Below are positions 26,493 to 35,545 of a stretch of 64,000 nt of DNA, piece by piece. A program made the translations under genes and the position numbers. The notes beneath the pieces are model-generated. The model ran no database searches. It was not told the DNA's origin and saw nothing but the letters and a program-made list of their open reading frames with translations. Source of the stretch: Gemmatimonadota bacterium (GTDB taxonomy: Bacteria > Gemmatimonadota > Gemmatimonadetes > Gemmatimonadales > GWC2-71-9); the NCBI GenBank assembly GCA_003221035.1, contig QHUB01000014.1, positions 1 through 64,000 on the forward strand, read 5' to 3'. Numbering within the stretch: position 1 is the stretch's first letter; each line of letters starts with the position of its first letter.

Positions 26493-28732
26493 GATCCCTC
26501 GTCGGGGGGCTTGCGGCCGCTCGCGCCTTTGGCGCCGCGGCGCGTGCGGGGCCTGGCGACGGTGCGCCGCGCTTCGCGCCTGCCCTCTCCATTTCCGTTC
26601 CGCCTGAGCACCGGCACAAACAGCCTCCGGCCCGGTTCGATGACCTGCGCGGAACCCCGCGCCTGGCTGTGCAGCGCCACCTGCGATCGCACCGCCGGCT
26701 GCCCCTCCGCCGGCGCCGCCCGGCGATAGGACCCGTCCGGATTCTGCACGCGCGCCTTCACGTTGTCGCTGAGAATGGTGGGCAGAATGGCTTCGCAGAC
26801 CCGCGCCTTGAGCTGTGCGTCTTCGACCGGGAACATGACTTCGATCCGCCGGAAGAAGTTGCGCGGCATCCAGTCCGCACTGCCGAGGAGTACTTCGGGA
26901 TTGCCGGCGTTGGCGAAGTAGAAGACGCGGCTGTGTTCGAGGAAGCGATCGACGATGCTCGTCACACGGATCCGCTCGGACACACCGGGCAATCCGGCCC
27001 GCAAGCAGCAGATGCCGCGGATGATGAGCTCGATCTCGACTCCGGCCTGCGACGCCCGATACAGCGCATCGATGACCGAGACCTCGACCAGCGCGTTCAT
27101 CTTGACGATGATCCGCGCGGGCTTGCCGGCCTCCGCGTGGCCGCGCTCGCGCTCGATCAGTGCAATGACGCGTTCGCGCAGCGCCACCGGCGCGACCACC
27201 AGTTTGCGCCAGCGACGCCGCTGCGAATACCCCGTGAGCAGGTTGAACATCTCGCTCACGTCCTCACCGAAGTCGGGGTTCGCCGTGAACAGGCCGAGAT
27301 CGGTGTAGATGCGCGCGGTGGTCGGGTTGTAGTTGCCCGTCGCGAGATGCACGTAGCGCCTCAGCCCGCTCTTTTCCCGCCGCACGACCAGCGCGGCCTT
27401 GCAGTGCGTCTTCAGCCCCACGATGCCGTACACGACGTGCACCCCGGCCTGCTCGAGCTCCCGCGCCCAGACGATGTTGTTTTCTTCGTCGAACCGCGCC
27501 TTGAGCTCGACGAGCGCGGTCACCTGCTTGCCGTTCTGGGCCGCGCGGGCGAGCGCGGAAATGATGGGACTCGCGCCGCTGGTGCGGTACAGCGTCTGCT
27601 TGATCGCGAGCACCTGCGGATCGTCGGCGGCGCGATCGATGAAATCGACGACCGCGCCGAACGACTCATACGGATGATGGACCAGCACGTCCTGATTCCG
27701 AATGACGTCGAACGGATTCTCGCCGCTCGCGAACGCGGGCGACGGGCGTGGCAGCAGCGCGTCGTCGCGCAGCGCACGGAACCCTTCCCCGCGATGCAGC
27801 GCCATCAGCGCGGTCAGGTCCACGGGCCCGCCGACGCGGTACACGTCGCGCTCGCGCAGGTCGAGCGCGCCCATCAGCACCTGCGCAAACCGCGCGTCGC
27901 CGGACGCGAGGATCTCGAGCCGCACCGCCTCGCCGAGGATGCGCTGGCGCAGCGTCTCTTCGATGGTCTGCAGCAGGTCTTCGGCTTCGTCTTCGTTGAT
28001 GACGAGATCGGTATTGCGCGTCACGCGGAACACGGTATGCGCCAGCACCCGGAAACCGCCGAACAGGTCGCCCAGGTGCGCGGCGATGACCTCTTCGAGC
28101 AAGACAAACCGCAGCCGCTCCGGCGCGTCGGCGCCCGCACCCGGCAACGCAACCACGCGGTCGAGCAGCGCGGGCACCTGCACCACCGCGTAGAGCTGCT
28201 GGCCCGACTCCGTGTTCTCCACCAGCAGCACGATGTTGAGACTCTTGTTGTGCACGTGCGGGAACGGGTGACCCGGATCGATCGCGAGCGGCGTCAGCAC
28301 GGGATAGATCTCCCGCGCGAACAGGCGATCGACGTACTCGCGCTCTGCCGGCTCCAGCTGGTCCAGCGAGACGCGCTGGATTCCGGCCGCGGCCAGACCC
28401 GGCATGACCTCGCTGTCGAGCAAACGGTGCTGTGCGGCGACCAGGGCATGCACGCGGGTCTCGATCCGGGACAGTTGATCCATCGGACCGAGGCCGTCCG
28501 CTCCGTAGTCTTGCGGCTCGATGCCCGCGTAGAGCTGCTGTTGAAGTCCCGCAACCCGCACTTCGAAGAATTCGTCGAGGTTGGAGCTGAAGATCGCCGC
28601 GAACTTGAGCCGCTCGAGCAGCGGATTGGTCGGATCGGCTGCCTCTTCGAGCACGCGCGCGTTGAACTCGAGCCAGCTCAGCTCGCGATTCAGGTAGTGG
28701 TCGGGAGGAAACGCCGGCTGGTAGGAAGCCAT
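26489..28732 (-). CDS. ppk1: Polyphosphate kinase 1
   Basis: Polymerises the gamma-phosphate of ATP into polyphosphate, reversibly. 747 residues from the ATG at 28732; the longer frame to 28918 only reads ppx antisense-like sequence. The N-terminal PPK domain begins with LNRELSWLEFNARVLEEA and FFEVRVAGLQQQL. The catalytic domains carry GLKTHCKAALVVRRE (the phospho-accepting His near residue 445), TGNYNPTTARIYTDLGL and FLEHSRVFYFAN (second conserved His near 597). A basic, low-complexity tail of about 60 residues (RRTVARPRTRRGAKG) is longer than usual. It starts 2 bases after the ppx stop, so the pair is an operon. Confidence 0.97.
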   Translation of the reverse strand: MASYQPAFPPDHYLNRELSWLEFNARVLEEAADPTNPLLERLKFAAIFSSNLDEFFEVRVAGLQQQLYAGIEPQDYGADGLGPMDQLSRIETRVHALVAAQHRLLDSEVMPGLAAAGIQRVSLDQLEPAEREYVDRLFAREIYPVLTPLAIDPGHPFPHVHNKSLNIVLLVENTESGQQLYAVVQVPALLDRVVALPGAGADAPERLRFVLLEEVIAAHLGDLFGGFRVLAHTVFRVTRNTDLVINEDEAEDLLQTIEETLRQRILGEAVRLEILASGDARFAQVLMGALDLRERDVYRVGGPVDLTALMALHRGEGFRALRDDALLPRPSPAFASGENPFDVIRNQDVLVHHPYESFGAVVDFIDRAADDPQVLAIKQTLYRTSGASPIISALARAAQNGKQVTALVELKARFDEENNIVWARELEQAGVHVVYGIVGLKTHCKAALVVRREKSGLRRYVHLATGNYNPTTARIYTDLGLFTANPDFGEDVSEMFNLLTGYSQRRRWRKLVVAPVALRERVIALIERERGHAEAGKPARIIVKMNALVEVSVIDALYRASQAGVEIELIIRGICCLRAGLPGVSERIRVTSIVDRFLEHSRVFYFANAGNPEVLLGSADWMPRNFFRRIEVMFPVEDAQLKARVCEAILPTILSDNVKARVQNPDGSYRRAAPAEGQPAVRSQVALHSQARGSAQVIEPGRRLFVPVLRRNGNGEGRREARRTVARPRTRRGAKGASGRKPPDEGS

Positions 28733-28734
28733 GA

Positions 28735-30351
28735 TCAGCTCGCCGCGAGCCGCAGCCGCGGGGAGCGCTTCTCGGCAGCGCGTACCCAGACGAATCGCGG
28801 CTCGAGCTTGAATGCACGCTCGAACAATCCCGCCTTGCGCTCGGCGTCCCAGATTTCGACCCGCGGATCGGTGCGCGCGTGCACCGTCAGCTCCGCAAAG
28901 CCGCGGTGCACGGCACACAGGGCGTCGCTGATGCGCTGTGTATGCGTGCGGTCGAGGCCGTCCGCGACCCGCAGAATGCCCGCGAGCTTGCGCACGAGAC
29001 GACGGTCCCCGCGCTCGAGCCGCGCGAATGCCCCGTGGCGCTTGGAGGGGTATGCTTTTCGATGGTATCGCGCCACGCAGGCGACGATCTCCAGCTCGCG
29101 CTGCGTGAACCCCAGAAGGTCGCCGTGCAGAATGAGGTGGTATGCGTGCTTGTGATGTTTCGCGTGGTTGATCACGTAACCGATGTCGTGCAGCAGCGCG
29201 CCGGCTTCCAGCAGCTCACGCCCTTCTTTCGGGAGCTCGAACCGCTCAGCCAGTCCGTCGAACAGCTGCGTCGCGAGTCGCGCGACCTGCTCGCAGTGCC
29301 GCTCGCTCGAGTGACACTGGCGTGCGAACGCGCGGGCGGAGTCGAGACGGTACGGCCGGCGGCCGCCCTCTCCGTCGGCCGCATCGCGCGGCCGGTGATC
29401 CGCGATCATCGCGAGCAGCAATCCGTCCCGCAGCCCACCACCGTTCACGAAGATCTGCTGGGTGTCGAGCCGCTTGGCGAGCCGTGACACGGCAGCGGCG
29501 CCGGCGACGATGATGTCGGCGCGCTTGGGGTTCAGTCCCGCGATGTCGCGGCGCTCGGCGAGCGTGGTCGCGCGCAGCCGGTGCAGCAGATGCACCACGT
29601 CCGCCCGCGACATCGCATAGCCCTGCACGGTGCGCAGATCGCCCTCGCGCTCGACTTGCACCATCTGCGCGAGGTTGGTGAATGTCCCGCCGCTGCCGAT
29701 CATGATTTCGGGATGGAAGGGCGGCTTGCGCAGCTGCGCGTCGAGCACGCGATCGATGCCGCGTCGCAAGCGCCGCCAGCGCCTGGGCGACAACGCGTCG
29801 TCGCCGCCGTACCGCTCGCTCAATCGAACGGCGCCAAGCGGCAAGGTCCAGACTTCTTCGACTACGGCGCCCGCGGTCAGCGTCACCTCCATGCTGCCGC
29901 CGCCGATGTCGACGATCGCGACGGAACGGCCGGAGAGGTCGAAGTGATGCAGCGCGCTGCGCAGCGCAAGCTGGGCTTCTTCTTCTCCCGAGATGATCTC
30001 GACACGCAGGCCGCACCGCCGTCGCACGTCCTGGCAGAACGCCCGTCCGTTCGACGCCTCGCGCACCGCGCTCGTGGCCACCGCCCGCAGCTCGGCGACT
30101 TCGAAGCCTTTCGCGATCGTTTTCATCTTGGCGAGCACGGCCAAGGATCGCTCCATCGGCTCACTGAGGAGGCGGCCCCGCTCGAACAGGCCATGACCCA
30201 GGCGGGTCATTTCCCGTTCTTCCTCGAGCACGCGATAGTGGCCGTCGCCATCCACCTCGGCCACGACCAGCCGAATGGAGTTCGTGCCGATATCGATTGC
30301 GCCGAGGCGCAGAGGATCCGGGGAAACGGCGCTACGGGAGGAAGCGGGCAT
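28735..30351 (-). CDS. ppx: Exopolyphosphatase / GppA-type phosphatase with HD domain
   Basis: Hydrolyses polyphosphate from the end and/or pppGpp to ppGpp. It has 538 residues with an actin-like ASKHA fold: phosphate-1 motif GAIDIGTNSIRLVV near residue 17, ISGEEEAQLALRSA and the phosphate-2 motif VDIGGGSMEV. A C-terminal HD-type domain starts near residue 380 (GALLHDIGYVINHAKHHKH, RYHRKAYPSKRHG), as in long Ppx enzymes. It is translated ahead of ppk1 with a 2-base gap. A candidate Pho box at 30400-30426 lies about 50 bases upstream of the start. Confidence 0.95.
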   Translation of the reverse strand: MPASSRSAVSPDPLRLGAIDIGTNSIRLVVAEVDGDGHYRVLEEEREMTRLGHGLFERGRLLSEPMERSLAVLAKMKTIAKGFEVAELRAVATSAVREASNGRAFCQDVRRRCGLRVEIISGEEEAQLALRSALHHFDLSGRSVAIVDIGGGSMEVTLTAGAVVEEVWTLPLGAVRLSERYGGDDALSPRRWRRLRRGIDRVLDAQLRKPPFHPEIMIGSGGTFTNLAQMVQVEREGDLRTVQGYAMSRADVVHLLHRLRATTLAERRDIAGLNPKRADIIVAGAAAVSRLAKRLDTQQIFVNGGGLRDGLLLAMIADHRPRDAADGEGGRRPYRLDSARAFARQCHSSERHCEQVARLATQLFDGLAERFELPKEGRELLEAGALLHDIGYVINHAKHHKHAYHLILHGDLLGFTQRELEIVACVARYHRKAYPSKRHGAFARLERGDRRLVRKLAGILRVADGLDRTHTQRISDALCAVHRGFAELTVHARTDPRVEIWDAERKAGLFERAFKLEPRFVWVRAAEKRSPRLRLAAS

Positions 30352-30399
30352 ACCTCACAAAAGTACCGCAAAACAGAAGGGCGCGTCGAAACGGCATTT

Positions 30400-30426
30400 G
30401 TCACGAACTAGCTACATTCATGTAAC
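30400..30426. promoter_or_regulatory. Candidate Pho box between ppx and phoB (three 11-base-spaced repeats)
   Basis: GTCAC at 30400, GCTAC at 30411 and GTAAC at 30422 are spaced exactly 11 bases, one helical turn, as expected for tandem OmpR/PhoB-family dimers. The same GTNAC spacing is found upstream of the porin gene (33226) and pstC (35483). The core is palindromic, so orientation is not fixed and the site could serve both ppx (50 bases away) and phoB (about 190 bases away). Proposed from pattern and context only. Confidence 0.55.
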
Positions 30427-30542
30427 CGCGTGATACATGAGGCCGGTAGGCCGATTGCGCGGCAGTGTGTGCCGGATAATTTCAGCGCGACGCGACGCCC
30501 TTGCGCGTCACGCAACGTTGGGAATGTCAAAAGGAGAATCCG

Positions 30543-30629
30543 GTGACTGCGCGTCCCGTCGCTGATCTGCTCGTCACGCTCGCCGAACCCAGGCGGCTGC
30601 GTCCCGAGACTCGTGTCCCGGCGTCCTGA
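30543..30629 (+). CDS. Possible 28-codon leader ORF overlapping the phoB start
   Basis: A canonical AAGGAG (30531-30536) lies 6 bases before GTG at 30543, opening a 28-codon frame (VTARPVADLLVTLAEPRRLR then PETRVPAS) that ends at TGA 30627-30629. This overlaps the phoB GTG start (30613) by 17 bases in another frame. phoB itself has no visible Shine-Dalgarno, so ribosomes may load here and reinitiate at phoB. Translation is unproven; it could also be a chance frame. Confidence 0.35.
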   Translation: MTARPVADLLVTLAEPRRLRPETRVPAS

Positions 30630-31377
30630 GACCGCCGAGCCACATCGCATCCTCGTCGTAGACGACGAGCCCGATATCACCGCGCTCGTCGCCTATCATC
30701 TGGCCAAAGAGGGGTATCGCGTCACGACCGCCGGCACCGGCGCGGACGCGCTCCGGTCGGCGCGCGAAGAACGGCCCGACCTGGTCGTCCTGGATCTCAT
30801 GCTCCCCGGACATTCGGGATTCGAAGTCCTGGCCGAGCTGCGCCGTCGCGAGGAAACGCGGGACGTCGGCGTCCTGTTGCTGACGGCGCGCAAAGAGGAA
30901 CCCGATCGCATCAAAGGACTCTCACTCGGCGCCGACGACTACCTCGCCAAGCCGTTTTCTCCGAAAGAGCTCGTGCTGCGCGTCGGCGCCATCCTGCGGC
31001 GGCTCGCGGCGCCGCCCGTCGCGAGCGGCGGCCGGCTCGTCGGCGGACCAATCGTCCTCGATCGGACCGCGCATCGCGTGACCGCCGACGGCAAGGAAGT
31101 CGAGCTGACCGCCACCGAATTCAAGTTGCTCGAGCGCCTGATCGAGCGCCGCGATCGCGTGCAGTCGCGATCGCAGCTGCTGGAATCCGTCTGGCAGGCG
31201 CAGCCCGATATCCAGACCCGCACCGTCGACATGCATGTCCAGCGCCTGCGCACGAAACTCGGCGCGGCGGGCGACTGGATCGAAACCATCCGCGCCGTCG
31301 GCTACCGCTTTCGCGAGCCGGTCGCCGCTGCCAAACGCCCCACGACGACACCGCCCTCGCGCCGGCGGCGCTCATGA
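30613..31377 (+). CDS. phoB: Phosphate regulon response regulator PhoB
   Basis: Transcription factor of the OmpR/PhoB family that activates Pho genes under phosphate limitation. 254 residues: the receiver domain has acidic pair VVDDEPD, phospho-acceptor VVLDLMLPGHSG, LTARKEE and AKPFSPKEL. A winged-helix DNA-binding domain (about 150-240) has LTATEFKLLERLIE and TRTVDMHVQRLRTKLG. The GTG start has no Shine-Dalgarno. The ATGA overlap with phoR and position upstream of pst genes fix the PhoB assignment. The Ser/Arg-rich tail (PTTTPPSRRRRS) is an extension. Confidence 0.94.
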   Translation: MSRRPETAEPHRILVVDDEPDITALVAYHLAKEGYRVTTAGTGADALRSAREERPDLVVLDLMLPGHSGFEVLAELRRREETRDVGVLLLTARKEEPDRIKGLSLGADDYLAKPFSPKELVLRVGAILRRLAAPPVASGGRLVGGPIVLDRTAHRVTADGKEVELTATEFKLLERLIERRDRVQSRSQLLESVWQAQPDIQTRTVDMHVQRLRTKLGAAGDWIETIRAVGYRFREPVAAAKRPTTTPPSRRRRS

Positions 31378-33083
31378 GACTCGTCACGCGGCTGTTCGCG
31401 AGCATCGGGCTGCTCGTGGCTGCCGCGGTCGTTGGATCTATCATCGCCGCGGACGTACTCCTGCGCCGCTATCTCGAACAGGAAATCGCGTCCGATCTGG
31501 CGCGGGAGGCGCGCCTCATCGCCGCATTCGCGCCGGCGGACTCCGCCCGGTGGCCGGACTTCGCGATGCAGGCCGGAGCCCGGCTCGGGCGCCGCGTCAC
31601 CCTCATCGATCCCGAGGGACATGTGCGTGGCGACACGGAATTCGATCGCGGCTCTCTCGGACAGCTCCAAAATCACCGCAGCCGTCCTGAAGTCATGGCG
31701 GTGCTCGATTCCGGACGTGCCGTCGGCGTGAACGAACGGCTCAGCGCAAGCACGAACGAGCCGCAGATGTACATCGCGATCAAGGACGGCCCGCCCGGCC
31801 TCGCGGTCGTGCGCGTGTCGACGACACTGGCCGTCGTCGACACGCAGGTTCACGCGGTGCAGCGAGCGCTCGCGATCGCCGGGCTCCTGATGTTGCTGGC
31901 CGCCTGGTTCGTCGCCTGGTTCCTCGCGGCCGCGCTCGCACGCCCCCTGGTCCGCATCGCGGATGCGGCCCGCGACATCGCCGCCGGCCGGCCCGCCGAA
32001 TTTCCCGACGTGAGTGGACCCGAGCTCGCGCATCAGGTCGATGCCCTGCGCGCGATGCACCACGAGCTCGAGCGCCGCTTCGAAGACCTGCGGCGGGAGC
32101 GCGAGGAGTCGCGAACCCTGCTCGACGCATTGTCCGACGGCGTCCTGGCCGCGGATAAGCGCGGCGTCGTCATCTCCACGAATGGCGCCGCCCGCCGCCT
32201 GCTGGGCTATCGCGACGACGAGGCGCTGCCACCGCTGGGTGAGCTCTTTCACGATCGCGCCCATCGCGCCTTGATGCGGGAAGTTCTGAACGGCGCCGTC
32301 GTGGAAGAGGGTGAGCTCGATCTGGGCGACCGCACCGTGCTGGTCTCGGCGCGCCCCCTCGAGGACGGCGGCACACTCCTGGTGATGAGCGATGTCACCG
32401 ACGTCCGCCGGCTCGAAACGGTCCGGCGCGATTTCGTCGCCAACGTCTCGCACGAGCTGAAAACGCCGCTCACCGCGATCGCGGGCTATGCCGAGACGCT
32501 CGCCGCCGAGTCGACGGATTCGCAGCTGGGCGGTTTCGCGCAGACGATCGTCGACAACAGCAGGCGCATGCAGCGCCTGGTGGACGACCTTCTCGACCTG
32601 TCACGGATCGAGTCGGGCGGCTGGCAGCCCGAGCCGCGCAAGATCGGCGTGGATGCGGCGGCACGCGAAGCCTGGCGTCCCTTCGCCGAGCGCGCCGAAA
32701 GCCGGACGATCGATTTCGAGACCAAGGCGGATTCTGCGTCCGTGAACAGCGATCCCGAGGCTTTACGGCAGATCTTCACCAACCTGTTCGACAATGCCTT
32801 GCGCCACACGCCACCGGGCGGCCGGATTCGTGTCCTGGCCCAGCGCGCCGGCAACGCGCTGCTGATTCGGGTAACCGATACGGGCTCCGGCATTCCACCG
32901 GATCACCTGCCCCGCATTTTCGAGCGCTTCTATCGCGTGGATCCCGGACGGTCGCGCCAGGAGGGGGGCACCGGGCTGGGTCTCGCGATCGTGAAGCACC
33001 TCGTGGAGGCTCACGGCGGTCGCGTCGAAGCCGAAAGCGAAATCGGTCGCGGCACCACAGTCCTGTTGTACTTCCCGACTTAG
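31374..33083 (+). CDS. phoR: Phosphate regulon sensor histidine kinase PhoR
   Basis: Membrane sensor kinase paired with PhoB. 569 residues: TM1 at about 8-30, an extracytoplasmic domain of about 130 residues, TM2 at about 162-187, HAMP to about 235, PAS near 244-340 (LLDALSDGVLAADKRG), and a HisKA with phosphorylated His in FVANVSHELKTPLTAIAGY near 356. The ATPase domain has NLFDNALRHTPPGG, DTGSGIPPDHLPRIFERFYR and GGTGLGLAIVKHL. Unlike E. coli PhoR it has a sizeable periplasmic sensor, as in Bacillus-type PhoR. The start overlaps phoB by 4 bases (ATGA). Confidence 0.94.
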   Translation: MRLVTRLFASIGLLVAAAVVGSIIAADVLLRRYLEQEIASDLAREARLIAAFAPADSARWPDFAMQAGARLGRRVTLIDPEGHVRGDTEFDRGSLGQLQNHRSRPEVMAVLDSGRAVGVNERLSASTNEPQMYIAIKDGPPGLAVVRVSTTLAVVDTQVHAVQRALAIAGLLMLLAAWFVAWFLAAALARPLVRIADAARDIAAGRPAEFPDVSGPELAHQVDALRAMHHELERRFEDLRREREESRTLLDALSDGVLAADKRGVVISTNGAARRLLGYRDDEALPPLGELFHDRAHRALMREVLNGAVVEEGELDLGDRTVLVSARPLEDGGTLLVMSDVTDVRRLETVRRDFVANVSHELKTPLTAIAGYAETLAAESTDSQLGGFAQTIVDNSRRMQRLVDDLLDLSRIESGGWQPEPRKIGVDAAAREAWRPFAERAESRTIDFETKADSASVNSDPEALRQIFTNLFDNALRHTPPGGRIRVLAQRAGNALLIRVTDTGSGIPPDHLPRIFERFYRVDPGRSRQEGGTGLGLAIVKHLVEAHGGRVEAESEIGRGTTVLLYFPT

Positions 33084-33225
33084 CTCCCGTTACAATTCCG
33101 CACCGCAGGTCAACGGCGTCACGAAATGGTCGCGCCGCGCTATCCGGGGCACCCATCGGATGACGCGAACGAGCCGAGAGCCCCTCTGCCTCGTTGCCGC
33201 GGTGGAATGCTGTATGAGCCGGCCC

Positions 33226-33263
33226 GTTACCCGATCGTGACATTCTCGACTCAAGGCGGTGAT
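33226..33263. promoter_or_regulatory. Candidate Pho box upstream of the porin-pst operon
   Basis: In the 243-base non-coding gap after phoR, GTTAC (33226) and GTGAC (33237) are 11 bases apart; keeping the same phase gives GACTC (33248) and GTGAT (33259). The stretch ends about 64 bases before the porin GTG start (33327), a usual activator position. The remainder of the gap (33084-33225) shows nothing else I can name; a 63-codon frame there has no family features. Confidence 0.55.
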
Positions 33264-33326
33264 GGCGACCGTCCAGCATTCCCCTCGTTGCAGATGTTCA
33301 TCCTTCATCCGTCTTGAGGAGTAATC

Positions 33327-34397
33327 GTGCACGCAAGACTCGTCGCCGCATTGTGCGCGCTGAGCGCGACCGCACTCCCCGCGTTGGCCCAGACGAGCGG
33401 CAGCCAGGCACCGCCAGTCACGGTCGGCGGCGTGGTGTACGGCCAATACCAGTACAACCTCCAGGACAGCATCGGGGCCGGCGGGCTCAACACCGGGAAG
33501 CAGAACTACTTCGCGATCAAGCGCGCCTACATCAACGTGATCGGGCGCTTCAGCGGCGGGTTGCTGACGCGCATCACCGCCGACATCGCGCCGGCGGGCA
33601 CGGGAAACCAGGTCTACCGCCTGAAATACGCGTACGCCGCCTGGACGCCTACCAACAGCTCGCTCACCTACAAGTTCGGTTTGATCCACACACCCTGGCT
33701 CGACTGGGAAGAGGCGCTCTGGGACTATCGGATGCAGGGCACCATGCCAATCGAGCGCGCCGGCTACGCGACCTCCTCGGACTTCGGCGCCGGCATCGAC
33801 GGCCACTGGAGCAGCGAGGGGGTCAACGCGCAGCTCACGCTGGTCAACGGCGAAGGGTACTCCGGCGGCACGGGCGACAAGGGCAAAGACGTCCAGCTGC
33901 GCGTGTCGGTTCGGCTCAGCAAAACCGACGATGCGAGTCGAGTCGGTGGTCTCCGGCTGACCGGGTATGCGGGTTACGGCAAGCGTACCGGTGGCGGCGA
34001 CCGCAACCGCTTCATCGGACTGATCTCATACAAATCGAAGCAGTTCACCGTGGGCGGCGAATTCGCCTCCACCAAGGACACGGTTTCGCCGGTGGCCGCG
34101 GACAGCTTGAATCTCGGCGGCGGGGCGAACGCGACCGGCACAGTGCTCGCCGCCTATGGCGTGCTCCACTTCACCAACAGCCCCGTCGCGGTGATCGGGC
34201 GCGTCGATGTGAGCGATCCAAACACGAGCACCAACCCGAACAAGCTGACGCGGGGCATTGCGGGCATCTCTTATCAGCTCAATCCCAATCTGCGGATGCT
34301 CGCGGACGTCGACTTGCTGTCGTTCGAGGCCACGCCGACGAATACAACCAATTCGACGAGGCAACAGGCGCTCGTCCAAATGCAGTTCACGTTCTAA
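33327..34397 (+). CDS. Outer-membrane porin, OprO/OprP-like (probable phosphate-selective)
   Basis: 356 residues with a Sec signal peptide (LVAALCALSATALPALAQ), then a 16-stranded-porin-type barrel pattern ending in LVQMQFTF with the C-terminal Phe typical of outer-membrane barrels. Sequence such as AYINVIGRF and LKYAYAAWTP resembles the phosphate-selective porin O/P family. GAGGAG sits just upstream of the GTG start. It lies 20 bases before pstS and below a candidate Pho box, which supports phosphate uptake. Selectivity itself is inferred from context; arginine-ladder residues cannot be confirmed by eye. Confidence 0.82.
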   Translation: MHARLVAALCALSATALPALAQTSGSQAPPVTVGGVVYGQYQYNLQDSIGAGGLNTGKQNYFAIKRAYINVIGRFSGGLLTRITADIAPAGTGNQVYRLKYAYAAWTPTNSSLTYKFGLIHTPWLDWEEALWDYRMQGTMPIERAGYATSSDFGAGIDGHWSSEGVNAQLTLVNGEGYSGGTGDKGKDVQLRVSVRLSKTDDASRVGGLRLTGYAGYGKRTGGGDRNRFIGLISYKSKQFTVGGEFASTKDTVSPVAADSLNLGGGANATGTVLAAYGVLHFTNSPVAVIGRVDVSDPNTSTNPNKLTRGIAGISYQLNPNLRMLADVDLLSFEATPTNTTNSTRQQALVQMQFTF

Positions 34398-34417
34398 CAA
34401 GGATTTGGAGAGAACTC

Positions 34418-35467
34418 ATGAAGCTGACTCGATTCCTCGCGGTCGCCGGGTTGCTGGGCGGTGCCACGCCGCTCGCCGCGCAGATTCAGTTGAACGGCGC
34501 GGGAGCGACATTCCCGAACATCATCTACTCGGACTGGATGCTGACCTATAACCAATCGCATCCCGACGTGAAGCTGAACTATCAGTCCATCGGCTCGGGC
34601 GGCGGCATCCGCCAGTTCTCCGACGGCACCGTTGATTTCGGCGGGACTGACGCCCCGATGAGTGACTCCGCCATCGCCGCGATCCAGGGCAACGTGCTCC
34701 ACATCCCCACGGTCATGGGCGCCGTGGTGGTGGCCTACAATCTTCAGGGCCTGTCGCAGCCGGTGAAGTTCACGGCCGACGTGCTCGCCGACATCTTCCT
34801 CGGCAAGATCACAAAGTGGAACGACCCGCGCCTCGTCAGCATCAACGCCGACGTAACGCTGCCCGCGACAGATATCGTGGTCGTCCACCGCGCCGACGGC
34901 TCGGGCACGTCGTTCGTGTTCACAGACTATCTCTCGAAGGTCAGCTCGGAGTGGCAGCAGAAGGTCGGCAAAGGCACGTCGGTGAACTGGCCGGTGGGGC
35001 TGGGCGGCCGGGGGAACGAAGGCGTGTCGGCCACGGTGAGTCAGACACCGGGCGCGATCGGCTACGTCGAGCTCGCCTATGCGCAGAAGAACAACATTCC
35101 GTTCGGCACGATGCGCAACAGCGCCGGCAACTGGATCACCCCGAGTCTCGAGGCGGTGACGGCGGCCGCCGCCGGTGCGATGAAGGACATGGGGCCAAAC
35201 ACGGACTTCCGCGTGTCGATCACGAACTCGCCGGGCAAGCAGGCGTACCCGATTTCCAGCTTCACGTGGTTCTTGCTGCACAAGACCTACGCCGATGCCG
35301 ATAAGGCGCGCGCGCTGGTCCAGTTCCTGGCGTGGGCGGAGGGCGAGGGCCAGGCCAAGGCCTCTTCGCTCGGCTATGCTCCCCTGCCCAAAGAGCTGCA
35401 CCCCTGGATCGAAAGCCGTTTGAAGACCATCACGGCCGGTGGGCGGGCGGTCTGGAAGGCTGAGTAA
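34418..35467 (+). CDS. pstS: Phosphate ABC transporter substrate-binding protein PstS
   Basis: Periplasmic phosphate receptor, 349 residues from the ATG at 34418 after GGAGAG. The signal peptide is FLAVAGLLGGATPLAAQ. Phosphate-binding landmarks are LNGAGATFPNIIYSDWM, YQSIGSGGGIRQF, DFGGTDAPMSD, VHRADGSGTSFVFTDYLS and TPGAIGYVELAYA. No lipobox Cys is present, so it should be a free periplasmic protein behind the porin. It is 78 bases ahead of pstC. Confidence 0.97.
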   Translation: MKLTRFLAVAGLLGGATPLAAQIQLNGAGATFPNIIYSDWMLTYNQSHPDVKLNYQSIGSGGGIRQFSDGTVDFGGTDAPMSDSAIAAIQGNVLHIPTVMGAVVVAYNLQGLSQPVKFTADVLADIFLGKITKWNDPRLVSINADVTLPATDIVVVHRADGSGTSFVFTDYLSKVSSEWQQKVGKGTSVNWPVGLGGRGNEGVSATVSQTPGAIGYVELAYAQKNNIPFGTMRNSAGNWITPSLEAVTAAAAGAMKDMGPNTDFRVSITNSPGKQAYPISSFTWFLLHKTYADADKARALVQFLAWAEGEGQAKASSLGYAPLPKELHPWIESRLKTITAGGRAVWKAE

Positions 35468-35482
35468 CTCGCGTTAGCCGCA

Positions 35483-35511
35483 GTGACACATCCGTTACAC
35501 CGCCGTGACGG
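35483..35511. promoter_or_regulatory. Candidate Pho box in the pstS-pstC gap (three 11-base-spaced repeats)
   Basis: GTGACAC (35483), GTTACAC (35494) and GTGACGG (35505) are 7-base direct repeats separated by 4-base spacers, the geometry described for PhoB/PhoP boxes (compare the 11-base direct repeats of Streptomyces PHO boxes). Being inside the operon, it could drive an internal promoter for pstCAB1B2-phoU. The ATG of pstC is about 35 bases after the last repeat. Confidence 0.6.
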
Positions 35512-35545
35512 ACACTTCGGCGCGCACCGGTAGGTTTTCCGGCGC

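Noticed and set aside
26489-28918. Longer ppk1 frame starting at 28918
   Set aside because: The extra 62 residues are unlike PPK1 and lie over the ppx coding sequence; ATG 28732, 2 bases after the ppx stop, fits the family.
33126-33317. 63-codon frame in the phoR-porin gap
   Set aside because: No Shine-Dalgarno, no family features, and it covers the candidate Pho box; treated as non-coding.
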